From Flavobacterium glycines (lineage in GTDB: Bacteria; Bacteroidota; Bacteroidia; Flavobacteriales; Flavobacteriaceae): a stretch of DNA of 64,000 bases. Below, piece after piece: positions 53,652 through 62,037 of this stretch. Location: the NCBI RefSeq assembly GCF_900100165.1, contig NZ_FNEO01000004.1, positions 124,001 to 188,000 on the forward strand, written 5' to 3'. Below the pieces are notes generated by a model, which saw only the letters and a list, made by a program, of their open reading frames with translations, was not told the DNA's origin and searched no databases. A program made the position numbers and the translations under genes. Within the stretch, counting starts at the first letter, position 1. Each line of letters opens with the position of its first letter.

Positions 53652-54734
53652 ATGCAAAAAGAATTTTACAATCTAATTGGCGTTATGTCAGGAACTTCAT
53701 TGGACGGAGTTGATTTGGCTCACATCCAATTCGAAATAAAAAACAAGCAATGGTCATTTAAAATTCTCGAAAGCGAAACCGTTCCTTACAGCACGGATTG
53801 GGTAAACCAATTAAAATCGGCAGTAGATTTCTCTAAAGAAAATCTCGAAATTTTGAATAAAAAGTACACCCAATTGCTATCACAGATAATTGTAAATTTC
53901 ATTGAAAAACACCAAATCACAAATCTTGATGCCGTGTGTTCTCATGGACATACCATTTTACACCAACCTCAAAACGGATTCACACTTCAAATAGGCAATC
54001 TTCCAGAAATAGCAACTTTGACAGGGCAAAAAATAGTTTGCGACTTCAGAGTTGAGGATGTTCAATTGGATGGACAAGGAGCCCCCTTGGTACCTATTGG
54101 TGACCGAATTTTATTTTCTGAATACGATTACTGTATGAATCTAGGTGGTTTTTCTAATGTTTCTTTCGAAGAAAATGGCAAAAGAATCGCTTTCGATATT
54201 TCGCCTGTAAACACCGTGTTGAATTTTTATGCTGACCAATTAGGCCTAAACTATGATGATAAAGGAAAAATTTCAAGTACCGGAAAAATCCACACGGAAT
54301 TACTAAGCAAACTCAATTCCTTAGAATTTTATCAGCAACCACATCCAAAATCCTTAGGTTTTGAGTTTGTTAAAGAAACAGTGTTACCGCTTATGGAAAG
54401 CTATAAAATCTCAATTGAAAACAAACTAAGAACATTCACGGAACATATTGCTATACAAACGGCACTAGCCTTACCCGAAAAAAAAGGTCGCTTATTCATT
54501 ACCGGCGGAGGCGCTTACAATGATTTTTTAATTTTTTGCATTCAAAAGCAACTGCCAAAAATGACCGTTGTCATCCCTGAAAAGAAAATCCTTGAATTCA
54601 AAGAAGCTTTGATTTTTGCTTTACTTGGAGTTTTGAAATTAAGAAACGAAATCAATGTTTTGAGTAGTGTAACCGGAGCAAAAGAAGATCATAGTGGCGG
54701 TTTTATTTACCTTCCAAATCACATTAAAAACTAA
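53652..54734 (+). CDS. anmK: Anhydro-N-acetylmuramic acid kinase
   Basis: A 360-residue kinase that opens and phosphorylates anhydroMurNAc in murein recycling. The frame runs upstream to 53418, overlapping the divergent dehydrogenase, but the ATG at 53652 gives the proper N-terminus MQKEFYNLIGVMSGTSLDGVD (split here only by the start choice). ITGGGAYNDFL near the C-terminus is part of the nucleotide site. Together with mpl at 20.5 kb it shows an active peptidoglycan-recycling route. It is a separate unit from the TonB-like gene downstream. Confidence 0.93.
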   Translation: MQKEFYNLIGVMSGTSLDGVDLAHIQFEIKNKQWSFKILESETVPYSTDWVNQLKSAVDFSKENLEILNKKYTQLLSQIIVNFIEKHQITNLDAVCSHGHTILHQPQNGFTLQIGNLPEIATLTGQKIVCDFRVEDVQLDGQGAPLVPIGDRILFSEYDYCMNLGGFSNVSFEENGKRIAFDISPVNTVLNFYADQLGLNYDDKGKISSTGKIHTELLSKLNSLEFYQQPHPKSLGFEFVKETVLPLMESYKISIENKLRTFTEHIAIQTALALPEKKGRLFITGGGAYNDFLIFCIQKQLPKMTVVIPEKKILEFKEALIFALLGVLKLRNEINVLSSVTGAKEDHSGGFIYLPNHIKN

Positions 54735-54844
54735 ATACTCTAATAGAACGACATCATTTTAATTCCGAAGACTGTTTTTTACTCTTAACAATTTTTAGTA
54801 CTTTTCGACGTTTTTAATACGAGCATTATAATTTAAAAATACCA

Positions 54845-55750
54845 ATGAGTTCAACCATTTCATCAGATCAAAAAAAATCACTGGCAATATCATCACTTTT
54901 ATATGGGATAATGCTTTTGATTTTATTCTTTATCCGTTTTTGGCCTCCGGCAAATCTGGACCAACTAACAGGTGGCGGTGGTGGTGGCGGTGTTACTATC
55001 AACTTTGGTGACAGTGACTTAGGCTCGGGAGCTAATTATAAAAGTGAAGTTTTAGAAGTAAAACATCAGGCTAAACAAGTACCTTCAAAAAGCACTCCTG
55101 ACGAAGCCATTTTATCACAGGAAAACACTACCGAAGAAAGTGTTGTAATTCCAACCAAAGAGAAAACTAAAAAGCCTGTCGTGGTTGTAAAAAAAGAAGA
55201 GCCTAAACCGGTTGTAATTGCAAAACCTAAAGTCTCGAGCAGCACTAACAATGCCTTAGCCAGTATTATGAAAGGCTCAAACAGAGGCGGTGACGGCGAT
55301 GACAAAACGGCCGGAAACAAAGGAAAATCGAACGGAAACCTAAATTCGAATGGTTATTACGGAGTGGGCGGTTCAGGCGGAGGAACCGGTGGTGGTAATG
55401 GAACTGGTAACGGAACTGGTACCGGCCCCGGAAGTGGCTCTGGTTCAGGTGGAGGATACGGAAGTGGCTCTGGTGGTGGAACAGGTTATTCACTGGGAAA
55501 CAGAAGAGCAATTTCAAAACCCGTTCCAAGATACAACTGCAATGAAGAAGGAAAAGTAGTTGTTGAAGTTTCAGTAGACCGAAATGGGAGAACCACTAAT
55601 GCAGTTGCCGGAATAAAAGGAACGACAAATACCGCAAGTTGTTTATTAGATCAGGCAAAAATTGCAGCAATGAACACCAGATGGCAACCTAGTGATAATG
55701 CCCCTGAAAGACAAGTAGGAACTATTACTTACAACTTCAGACTTAACTAA
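54845..55750 (+). CDS. TonB-family energy transducer with glycine-rich linker
   Basis: A 301-residue protein. One N-terminal membrane helix (about 12-32, SLLYGIMLLILFFIRFW) is followed by a seven-glycine run, a Lys/Pro/Val-rich periplasmic spacer (about 85-130) and an extremely Gly/Ser/Thr-rich stretch (about 165-215). A TonB C-terminal domain of about 80 residues follows (VPRYNCNEEGKVVVEVSVD to TYNFRLN). TonB links ExbB/ExbD proton flow to outer-membrane receptors such as SusC; a TolA-like role is possible. It converges on exbD-exbB across one terminator. Confidence 0.85.
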   Translation: MSSTISSDQKKSLAISSLLYGIMLLILFFIRFWPPANLDQLTGGGGGGGVTINFGDSDLGSGANYKSEVLEVKHQAKQVPSKSTPDEAILSQENTTEESVVIPTKEKTKKPVVVVKKEEPKPVVIAKPKVSSSTNNALASIMKGSNRGGDGDDKTAGNKGKSNGNLNSNGYYGVGGSGGGTGGGNGTGNGTGTGPGSGSGSGGGYGSGSGGGTGYSLGNRRAISKPVPRYNCNEEGKVVVEVSVDRNGRTTNAVAGIKGTTNTASCLLDQAKIAAMNTRWQPSDNAPERQVGTITYNFRLN

Positions 55751-55770
55751 TAAATTTTCAAAACAAACAT

Positions 55771-55811
55771 AAAAAGAGAGCCTTAGTTTTTGAAACTAAG
55801 GCTCTCTTTTT
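55771..55811. terminator. Strong bidirectional terminator between the tonB-like gene and exbD
   Basis: A 19-bp perfect stem (55771-55789 with 55793-55811) with a three-base loop and A/T ends, shared by convergent genes. Confidence 0.92.
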
Positions 55812-55853
55812 ATCATTAGAATTTAATTACTATAATTCTTAATTCTTAAAAAA

Positions 55854-56249
55854 TTACTTCGGACTTGTAGCGATAACAAATTTCAAATTGTTTTTAACTC
55901 CTATTTGCAACACATCAACTAAATCCTGTACCTGCAAATTAAACGGAATTCTAACAATCACCGTTTGATCTTTCTCAGTATCCATCTTAGACATTAAAGT
56001 TGTTTCTAATTCCTCAAAAGCAACAGGCTGCTTATCTATGTAGAATTTTTTATCTTCAGTAACTGATAAACTGATGTATTGTTTATTTGTTTTTTCATTA
56101 CTCTTTGCTTTTGGCAAAGTCATCTTAATCACATTCGGATTAGCCAAAGTAGAAATAATCAGGAAAAACAGCAACAAAAAAAACATAATGTCACTCAATG
56201 ACGAAGTGGCTACTTCGGCATGGAATCTTCTTTTTCTCTTAATTGACAT
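55854..56249 (-). CDS. exbD: ExbD/TolR biopolymer transport protein
   Basis: A 131-residue membrane protein with a single N-terminal helix carrying the proton-relay Asp (LSDIMFFLLLFFLIISTL, Asp near residue 19), then a periplasmic domain. It works with ExbB and a TonB or TolA protein. It starts three bases after the exbB stop, so the two are an operon. TolR is an alternative name; with the adjacent TonB-like gene I prefer ExbD. Confidence 0.9.
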   Translation of the reverse strand: MSIKRKRRFHAEVATSSLSDIMFFLLLFFLIISTLANPNVIKMTLPKAKSNEKTNKQYISLSVTEDKKFYIDKQPVAFEELETTLMSKMDTEKDQTVIVRIPFNLQVQDLVDVLQIGVKNNLKFVIATSPK

Positions 56250-56252
56250 AAC

Positions 56253-56948
56253 TTATGATTTTTGAATAATATTGACAAACTCCAATATTTGTTTCTGAAT
56301 TTTTAAAGCAAAATGATCAACTTTCCCGTTTAATAAATGGTATCCACTATAAGCTATAATCCCCACAATCAAACCTGCACCACTACTAATCATTTTTTCA
56401 TACAGTCCTCCGGAAATATTACCAATACTGATATTTTCGGTCACCGAAATGCTGTAAAAAATCTTGATAACCCCAGAAATAGTTCCGATAAATCCTAAAG
56501 TAGGTGCAATACCGGCAATAAGCCCTAATTGCCCCAGATGTTTCTCCATCTCACCTATTTCAATATCGGCTGCACGGTCCATATTCGATTCAATCTCTGC
56601 AATTGGTCTGCCTACAACCTGAATTCCTTCTTTAATGATAGTTCCTGAGGCCGTATTACTTCTCTCAGCAATAGCAGTTGCCATAACTAAATTTCCGGAA
56701 ACAAGATTAACACTTACATCTTTTAATAAATGGGTATCAATTTTTGAGGCTTTATTAATGTATAAATAACGCTCTATAATCAAATAAAAAGTATAAAATA
56801 ATAAGATTGCAATCGGGATTAGAAAAAAACCTCCTTTTAAAAGAAAACTCAAAACAGAAATTTCCTGATTTGCAGCCACATTTTCGACTACAACATTCGA
56901 CGCAGCATTAGCAATAGTATCGGCCTGTAATTGTATCAAACTAAACAT
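56253..56948 (-). CDS. exbB: ExbB/TolQ/MotA proton channel protein
   Basis: A 231-residue inner-membrane protein with three hydrophobic segments. FFLIPIAILLFYTFYLIIERYLYI is the first, and APTLGFIGTISGVIKIFYSI is the conserved second helix. The MDRAADIEIGEMEKHLGQLGLIA region matches ExbB/TolQ. It forms the pentameric proton channel with ExbD, encoded three bases downstream. It is divergent from folC. Confidence 0.9.
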   Translation of the reverse strand: MFSLIQLQADTIANAASNVVVENVAANQEISVLSFLLKGGFFLIPIAILLFYTFYLIIERYLYINKASKIDTHLLKDVSVNLVSGNLVMATAIAERSNTASGTIIKEGIQVVGRPIAEIESNMDRAADIEIGEMEKHLGQLGLIAGIAPTLGFIGTISGVIKIFYSISVTENISIGNISGGLYEKMISSGAGLIVGIIAYSGYHLLNGKVDHFALKIQKQILEFVNIIQKS

Positions 56949-57081
56949 ATATTATTTTTTAAATTTTACTCATTAGTTATTAAAAAATACTCCAATTTTG
57001 TATTGTAGTAACTTTTAGTTGCAATATTAAACTAAAAAAATCGAAATTTATTTCAGACCTCAACTAATTTATCAAAATATA

Positions 57082-58302
57082 ATGAATTATCAAGAAACCA
57101 CGGCTTGGATGTTCAAGCAGCTTCCCATGTATCAATTGCAGGGGGCTTCTGCCTATAAAAAAGATTTAACCAATACGCATTTGCTAATCAATCATCTTGG
57201 TAATCCTCATTCTAATTTAAAATGCATTCATGTTGCCGGAACTAACGGAAAAGGCTCCACTTCGCACATGCTTGCTTCTATACTACAGGAAGCAGGTTAC
57301 AAAGTTGGGCTTTATACTTCGCCGCATCTAAAAGATTACAGGGAGCGCATCAGAATTAATGGTTCTGAAATCGCCGAAGATTTTGTTTGCGACTTTATCA
57401 ACTCCAATAAAACTTTTTTTGAAGCCAATGACATTAGTTTTTTCGAAATGAGCGTTGGATTAGCTTTCGATTATTTTGCAAAAGAAGAAGTGGATATCGC
57501 GATTATCGAAGTCGGAATGGGCGGAAGACTTGATGCCACAAACATTATCACTCCATTGGTTTCTATAATAACTAATATCGGATTAGACCACGTTCAGTTT
57601 CTTGGAAACACTATAGAATCAATAGCTTTTGAAAAAGCTGGAATCATCAAACCCGAAATCCCGGTTGTCATTGGCGAATATACCGCTGAAACAAAACCTG
57701 TTTTCGAAGCAAAAGCAAAAGAAACCAATTCCGAAATCTATTTTGCGGCTGATTTAATTACCGAAGAATTTCCTTCTGACTTAACTGGCAATTATCAAAA
57801 ACACAATAAAAAAACCGTCCTGCAAACCATTAAAGTTATAAATAAGCAAACTGATTTTAGCATCAGCCAAAATAATATTGAAACGGGCTTATTAAATGTG
57901 GTAAAAAATACGGGACTTCTGGGCAGATGGCAGCAATTAGGCACATCACCAAAAATAATTTGTGACACCGCACACAACAAAAACGGCTTAGAAATTGTTT
58001 TAAACCAAATTCAAAACGAAAAATTCGAACAATTACATATCGTTTTAGGAGTAGTAAACGACAAAGATTTAGACGAAGTACTGCCTTTATTTCCAAAAAA
58101 TGCCATTTATTATTTTTGCAAGCCAAATATTCCACGAGGCCTTGAAGCTTTAACCTTAAAAGAAAAAGCAGCTCAACACGGTTTAAAAGGCCCAATATTA
58201 CACTCTGTAACAGAAGCTTATAAAAAAGCCAAGGAATCCGCTAATCCCAACGACTTCATATACGTAGGAGGAAGCACCTTTGTAGTTGCAGAAATTTTAT
58301 AA
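57082..58302 (+). CDS. folC: Bifunctional dihydrofolate/folylpolyglutamate synthase
   Basis: A 406-residue Mur-ligase-fold enzyme adding L-glutamate to dihydropteroate and folates. The ATP loop is GTNGKGST (53-60), preceded by the HVA segment and followed by YTSPHLKDYRERIRI. IIEVGMGGRLDATN and the C-terminal DTAHNKNGLE complete the family motifs. No other folate genes are adjacent. It ends about 80 bases before tRNA-Val. Confidence 0.95.
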   Translation: MNYQETTAWMFKQLPMYQLQGASAYKKDLTNTHLLINHLGNPHSNLKCIHVAGTNGKGSTSHMLASILQEAGYKVGLYTSPHLKDYRERIRINGSEIAEDFVCDFINSNKTFFEANDISFFEMSVGLAFDYFAKEEVDIAIIEVGMGGRLDATNIITPLVSIITNIGLDHVQFLGNTIESIAFEKAGIIKPEIPVVIGEYTAETKPVFEAKAKETNSEIYFAADLITEEFPSDLTGNYQKHNKKTVLQTIKVINKQTDFSISQNNIETGLLNVVKNTGLLGRWQQLGTSPKIICDTAHNKNGLEIVLNQIQNEKFEQLHIVLGVVNDKDLDEVLPLFPKNAIYYFCKPNIPRGLEALTLKEKAAQHGLKGPILHSVTEAYKKAKESANPNDFIYVGGSTFVVAEIL

Positions 58303-58318
58303 TTTTTTTCATTTTTTG

Positions 58319-58349
58319 TTTGCACAACTGAAAAAGGGTTGTATATTTG
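58319..58349 (+). promoter_or_regulatory. tRNA-Val promoter
   Basis: TTTG at 58319-58322 and TATATTTG at 58342-58349 with 19 bases between: a near-perfect flavobacterial promoter. The 27 bases from 58342 to 58368 recur exactly at the tRNA-Ser promoter in inverted orientation. Confidence 0.75.
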
Positions 58350-58368
58350 CACTCGCAATCACGAAATG
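58342..58368 (+). repeat. 27-bp promoter-leader block, copy 1
   Basis: This block begins TATATTTGCACTCG and ends CACGAAATG. It is the exact reverse complement of 58707-58733 and lies upstream of tRNA-Val, while the twin lies upstream of tRNA-Ser. Bases on both flanks differ, so the identity is exactly 27 bases. Confidence 0.92.
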
Positions 58369-58382
58369 ATAGCAACAAAATA

Positions 58383-58457
58383 GGGCGATTAGCTCAGCTG
58401 GTTCAGAGCACCTCGTTTACACCGAGGGGGTCGGGGGTTCGAACCCCTCATCGCCCA
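58383..58457 (+). tRNA. tRNA-Val (anticodon TAC)
   Basis: 75 bases folding into a full cloverleaf: 7-bp acceptor stem closing GGGCGAT with ATCGCCC, D arm GCTC/GAGC, anticodon stem CCTCG/CGAGG with loop TTTACAC, five-base variable loop, and T arm with TTCGAAC. The discriminator base is A58457; CCA is not encoded. Confidence 0.95.
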
Positions 58458-58465
58458 CAAAATTT

Positions 58466-58499
58466 AAAAACTCCATGATCAAATGTTTTGGAGTTTTTT
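58466..58499 (+). terminator. tRNA-Val terminator
   Basis: A 10-bp stem (58466-58475 with 58489-58498) with a loop of 13 bases and a run of nine T. Confidence 0.8.
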
Positions 58500-58573
58500 T
58501 TTATTCCCCAAAACTTAAAGATTACTCCATTCGAATTCACCCCCGCACAAAAAATCCATATCGCTAAAAACAA

Positions 58574-58601
58574 AAAACCCGAAACTCTCGTTTCGGGTTT
58601 T
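58574..58601 (-). terminator. tRNA-Ser terminator
   Basis: An 11-bp perfect stem (58574-58584 with 58591-58601) with a six-base loop, just downstream of tRNA-Ser on the minus strand and followed by T. Confidence 0.85.
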
Positions 58602-58608
58602 AATTCTG

Positions 58609-58693
58609 CGGAGAAAGAGGGATTCGAACCCCCGGACCTGTTACAGTCAACAGTTTTCAAGACTGCCGCATTCGACCGCTCTGCCATTTCTCC
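58609..58693 (-). tRNA. tRNA-Ser (anticodon TGA)
   Basis: 85 bases on the minus strand with a long variable arm, as expected of serine tRNA. Acceptor stem GGAGAAA/TTTCTCC, anticodon loop CTTGAAA, and T loop TTCGAAT. The discriminator is G (base 58609), the serine identity element. CCA is not encoded. Confidence 0.94.
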
Positions 58694-58706
58694 AGTATAT
58701 CACAAC

Positions 58707-58733
58707 CATTTCGTGATTGCGAGTGCAAATATA
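58707..58733 (-). repeat. 27-bp promoter-leader block, copy 2
   Basis: The exact inverted copy of 58342-58368, upstream of tRNA-Ser. The pair brackets the two convergent tRNA genes as a 27-bp inverted repeat separated by 338 bases. Confidence 0.92.
58726..58733 (-). promoter_or_regulatory. tRNA-Ser promoter (-7 element)
   Basis: TATATTTG on the minus strand, identical to that of tRNA-Val. A good -33 TTTG is not evident; the corresponding zone is a run of T. Confidence 0.6.
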
Positions 58734-58850
58734 GAATGTTTTTCCTGATAAAAAAACACTTTGAACCAAGTTAAATCAAAATTATTGCAACAAAACAAGC
58801 CCCTGTAAAAAACACATACGCCAACGAACTGACTAAAAACCCTTTACAAC

Positions 58851-60404
58851 CTACACCACCAAATATCCTTGAGCTAATTTTTCAAAAAACAAAATCTGCT
58901 CCCGCTCCCAATCAGGATTTTTTCCCAGCAAAGAAGCTATTATTCCGGCAACTATTGGCACAGCTTCCATTGCCGATCTTGCATCCAAAAAAAGCAATCT
59001 GATTCTTCTGGCCAAAACATCTTCAACAGTTAAAGCCATTTCGTATTTTACAGCCCAAACCACTTCTGCTTTTGTATACGAATACAAAGGATGAATTTTT
59101 TCAGACAAAGAATCATCATCAGCAATCATTTGTTGAATCAAATAAGCATCACAACCATAAACAGCTAAATGAGAATTGATTTTTTGTTTTGAATAACCGT
59201 GAACCTTCAAGTGTCTTGTTTTGCAGCGAACAAATTTCAAATCTGAAACTTGTATTACTTTATTAATAGTTTGCTGAGCCATTTTTCTATAAGTAGTCCA
59301 CTTACCTCCCGTAACATCAACTAAACCGGACGGAAGCACTTTAATACTATGCTCTCTTGACAACAAAGCTGTTTTTTTCTCAGATCCAGCTTTTACCAAC
59401 GGTCGCAATCCTGTAAAAACACTATTTACATCAGCATAATCAATTTGATGCTTTGAGTATTTATTAAAATGATTAATGATAAAACGGATTTCTTCTTCCA
59501 ATGGTTTTGGTTCCAACATGACTTTATTAACAGGAGTATCCGTAGTACCCAACAAAACTTTATCGTGCCATGGAATTACAAACAAAACCCTGCCGTCAGA
59601 AGTTTTAGGAATTAACATTGCTGATAAACCTTCGAAATACGACTTATTCAATACCAAATGAATTCCCTGAGATGGCACAATAGTTTCCAAATTATGCCCT
59701 TCTGCCTTTTGCAATAAAGCATCTGCAAAAACACCCGTTGCATTAACAACCACTTTCGATTGAATTACATATTCCTGATTTGATAATTCGTCTTTAGCTT
59801 TTAAGCCAATTATCTTATTGTCTTTTTTTATAAAATCGGTAACTCCACAATAATTCAACACTAAAGCTCCATGTTCTGTAGCTGTTTGAGCTAGATTAAT
59901 TGCCAATCGGCTATCGTCAAATTGTCCATCATAGTACAAGATTCCACCTTTCAAATTGGTCGAATCTAAATCGGGCAAATGTTTTAAGGTAGCTGCTTTT
60001 GAAAGTATTTTAGTTTTACCCAAACTGAATTTAGCCGACAGAAACTCATACACCCACAAACCAAACCCATAATACCATTTGTCCCACCATTTGTAAACTG
60101 GCACAACAAAACTTAATTTATGACAAACATGAGGTGCATTTCGCAACATTCTGCCACGTTCGAGTAAAGCCTCCCGAACCAAATGAATATTACCCTGAGC
60201 CAAATACCTCACACCACCATGTACTAATTTTGTAGATCTGCTCGAAGTTCCTTTGGCAAAATCATATTTTTCCAAAAGCAAGGTTTTATATCCACGACTG
60301 GCAGCATCAACAGCACAACCCAAACCGGTTGCTCCACCGCCAATTATTACAATATCAAATTCTGGATTTTCACGAAGTTGGTTTAATTTCTCTTCTCTGT
60401 TCAT
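58851..60404 (-). CDS. glpD: Glycerol-3-phosphate dehydrogenase/oxidase
   Basis: A 517-residue FAD enzyme oxidising sn-glycerol-3-phosphate to DHAP at the membrane. I use the ATG at 60404; a TTG one codon upstream is also in frame. The Rossmann motif IGGGATGLG lies at about 21-29, and DAO-type regions (STKLVHGGVRYL) and a C-terminal GlpD-like domain follow. It is downstream of the GH30 gene but separated from it by a terminator. glpK is not in the window. Confidence 0.93.
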   Translation of the reverse strand: MNREEKLNQLRENPEFDIVIIGGGATGLGCAVDAASRGYKTLLLEKYDFAKGTSSRSTKLVHGGVRYLAQGNIHLVREALLERGRMLRNAPHVCHKLSFVVPVYKWWDKWYYGFGLWVYEFLSAKFSLGKTKILSKAATLKHLPDLDSTNLKGGILYYDGQFDDSRLAINLAQTATEHGALVLNYCGVTDFIKKDNKIIGLKAKDELSNQEYVIQSKVVVNATGVFADALLQKAEGHNLETIVPSQGIHLVLNKSYFEGLSAMLIPKTSDGRVLFVIPWHDKVLLGTTDTPVNKVMLEPKPLEEEIRFIINHFNKYSKHQIDYADVNSVFTGLRPLVKAGSEKKTALLSREHSIKVLPSGLVDVTGGKWTTYRKMAQQTINKVIQVSDLKFVRCKTRHLKVHGYSKQKINSHLAVYGCDAYLIQQMIADDDSLSEKIHPLYSYTKAEVVWAVKYEMALTVEDVLARRIRLLFLDARSAMEAVPIVAGIIASLLGKNPDWEREQILFFEKLAQGYLVV

Positions 60405-60405
60405 C

Positions 60406-60460
60406 AAAAAAAATAACTTTAGACTTGCCGCTGTATTTCACAACTGCAAGCCTAAAGTTA
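60406..60460 (-). terminator. Terminator after the GH3-GH30 operon, in the glpD leader
   Basis: A 15-bp stem (60446-60460 with 60414-60428) with one mismatch or wobble, a 17-base loop and eight T on the minus strand. It ends about two bases before the glpD start. Confidence 0.8.
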
Positions 60461-60540
60461 ATTTATTTATTGCTGCTTCTATATATTCTAAAGAAATACT
60501 TTTCAAGTAATTCAAAATAGCACTTTGAACTAATAAACAA

Positions 60541-62016
60541 TCAATCGTTAAATTGATAAACTAATGTTTGAATAGCGTGTGGCAATATTGAAACTTCAGT
60601 TGCTTTTGTTCCAATACACAAATAATATTTTATGGCATCATTACTTTGATTCATCACAACAGTAATCACTTTTCCTTCTGGATTTAAAAAAGAAGTCGTT
60701 AGTAACTGGCTTCTACTGGCAACACTACTGATTCTTTTTGCGCCTTTATCAATAAATTTAGAAAAATGACCAATGTAAAAATATGATGGCGTATAAATTA
60801 GCTTTCCTGTTTTTGTATCGCCATGTATGGGTGCGAAACAAAAATTACCAACATGATTTGGTCCTCCGTTTTCATCTAAAAGGACATTCCAGTCTGTCCA
60901 ACCCACCGTTCCGTTATTGAAATCATTAATCATCGATTTTCCATAACGTTCTCCATTTGCCCAAAGCTGTAGTTTTGAATAGTCAAATCTTTCCACACAT
61001 CCTTCAGTAAAAAGCAAGTTTTTATCCGGATACATTTCCTGGACTTTCCCAACATTTTCAAACATTGAATCCCCTCCACTCCAACTTTCATACCAATGAA
61101 ATCCTATTCCCCAAACATATTTATTGGCTTCCGGATCATCCAGAATTGTACTTGCTCTTTGAGATATCAAATCCCTGTTATGATCCCAGGCTATAATCTT
61201 TTTATCTCCAAGTCCAGTATTCTTTAATGTTGGACCTAAATATTTTTTCAAAAAATCACGCTCTTCTTCGGCGGTATAAATACAAGATTCCCAAGTTTGT
61301 TTTGCCATTGGTTCGTTTTGAATTGTAAGTCCCAAAATTGGAATTCCTTCTTTTTGATAAGTACTAATAAACTTCACATAGTAATTTGCCCATGATTGAT
61401 AAAATTCAGCTAATAATTTTCCACCATGCAACATATTTTCGTTGTCTTTCATAAAAGCTGGCGGACTCCATGGACTTACAAACAATGTTATTTTCCCTCC
61501 CGCGGTCGCCATCGCTTTTTTTATTAATGGAATTCTAAACTTTTTATCATGTTCAATGCTAAAACTTTTTAACGCAGCATCTCCTTCCTCGACATAAGTG
61601 TAACTTTCAGAACTAAAATCACAACTGTGAACATTCGTCCTAATTAATGAATACCCAATTCCTTTTTCTTTATCATAATAGGCTTGCAAAAATTCCTGCT
61701 GACTCTCCATACTCAATTTTGCAAAGACCTCAGCACTGGCATCCGTAATTGCCCCGCCTATTCCTAAAAAGCTTTGAAAAGTTTTATTTGGATTTACAAA
61801 AACACAAATTTGAGTTTCAAGAGGCTGTTTTAAATCGGTAAATTGCAAATAAGAATCCGTTTTAGTCAATCTAAAATCAGTATTCTCTGCCGATGTGTAA
61901 ACCATAACATTTTTGCCTTTTATCAAAAACTCAGCATTCTCACTCAAATATCTTGCTTTTTGCTGAGCAATTAGTAACATTGGAATCAACAGCAAACCTA
62001 ATAAGAGTTTTTTCAT
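60541..62016 (-). CDS. GH30 family glycoside hydrolase (glucosylceramidase-like)
   Basis: A 491-residue secreted hydrolase. An upstream GTG at 62037 is in frame, but the ATG at 62016 gives the signal peptide MKKLLLGLLLIPMLLIAQQ. The (beta/alpha)8 core has acid/base Glu235 (LTIQNEP) and nucleophile Glu338 (LLFTEG). Members cleave beta-1,6- or beta-1,3-glucans or glucosylceramide. It starts 21 bases after the GH3 stop, so the pair is one operon, as in laminarin-type utilisation loci. Confidence 0.88.
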   Translation of the reverse strand: MKKLLLGLLLIPMLLIAQQKARYLSENAEFLIKGKNVMVYTSAENTDFRLTKTDSYLQFTDLKQPLETQICVFVNPNKTFQSFLGIGGAITDASAEVFAKLSMESQQEFLQAYYDKEKGIGYSLIRTNVHSCDFSSESYTYVEEGDAALKSFSIEHDKKFRIPLIKKAMATAGGKITLFVSPWSPPAFMKDNENMLHGGKLLAEFYQSWANYYVKFISTYQKEGIPILGLTIQNEPMAKQTWESCIYTAEEERDFLKKYLGPTLKNTGLGDKKIIAWDHNRDLISQRASTILDDPEANKYVWGIGFHWYESWSGGDSMFENVGKVQEMYPDKNLLFTEGCVERFDYSKLQLWANGERYGKSMINDFNNGTVGWTDWNVLLDENGGPNHVGNFCFAPIHGDTKTGKLIYTPSYFYIGHFSKFIDKGAKRISSVASRSQLLTTSFLNPEGKVITVVMNQSNDAIKYYLCIGTKATEVSILPHAIQTLVYQFND

Positions 62017-62037
62017 AAAGAATATTTTTAGTGACAC

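Noticed and set aside
55266..55559. Long antisense and alternative frames over the TonB-like gene
   Set aside because: They are by-products of the repetitive Gly/Ser-rich coding sequence (His/Arg-rich in antisense).
58448..58748. Open frames on both strands across the tRNA-Ser region (about 79 and 86 codons)
   Set aside because: They run through a tRNA gene and its terminator and show no protein-like composition; chance frames.
60408..60540. A small ORF in the GH30-glpD gap
   Set aside because: The gap is occupied by a terminator hairpin and no coding potential beyond chance is visible.
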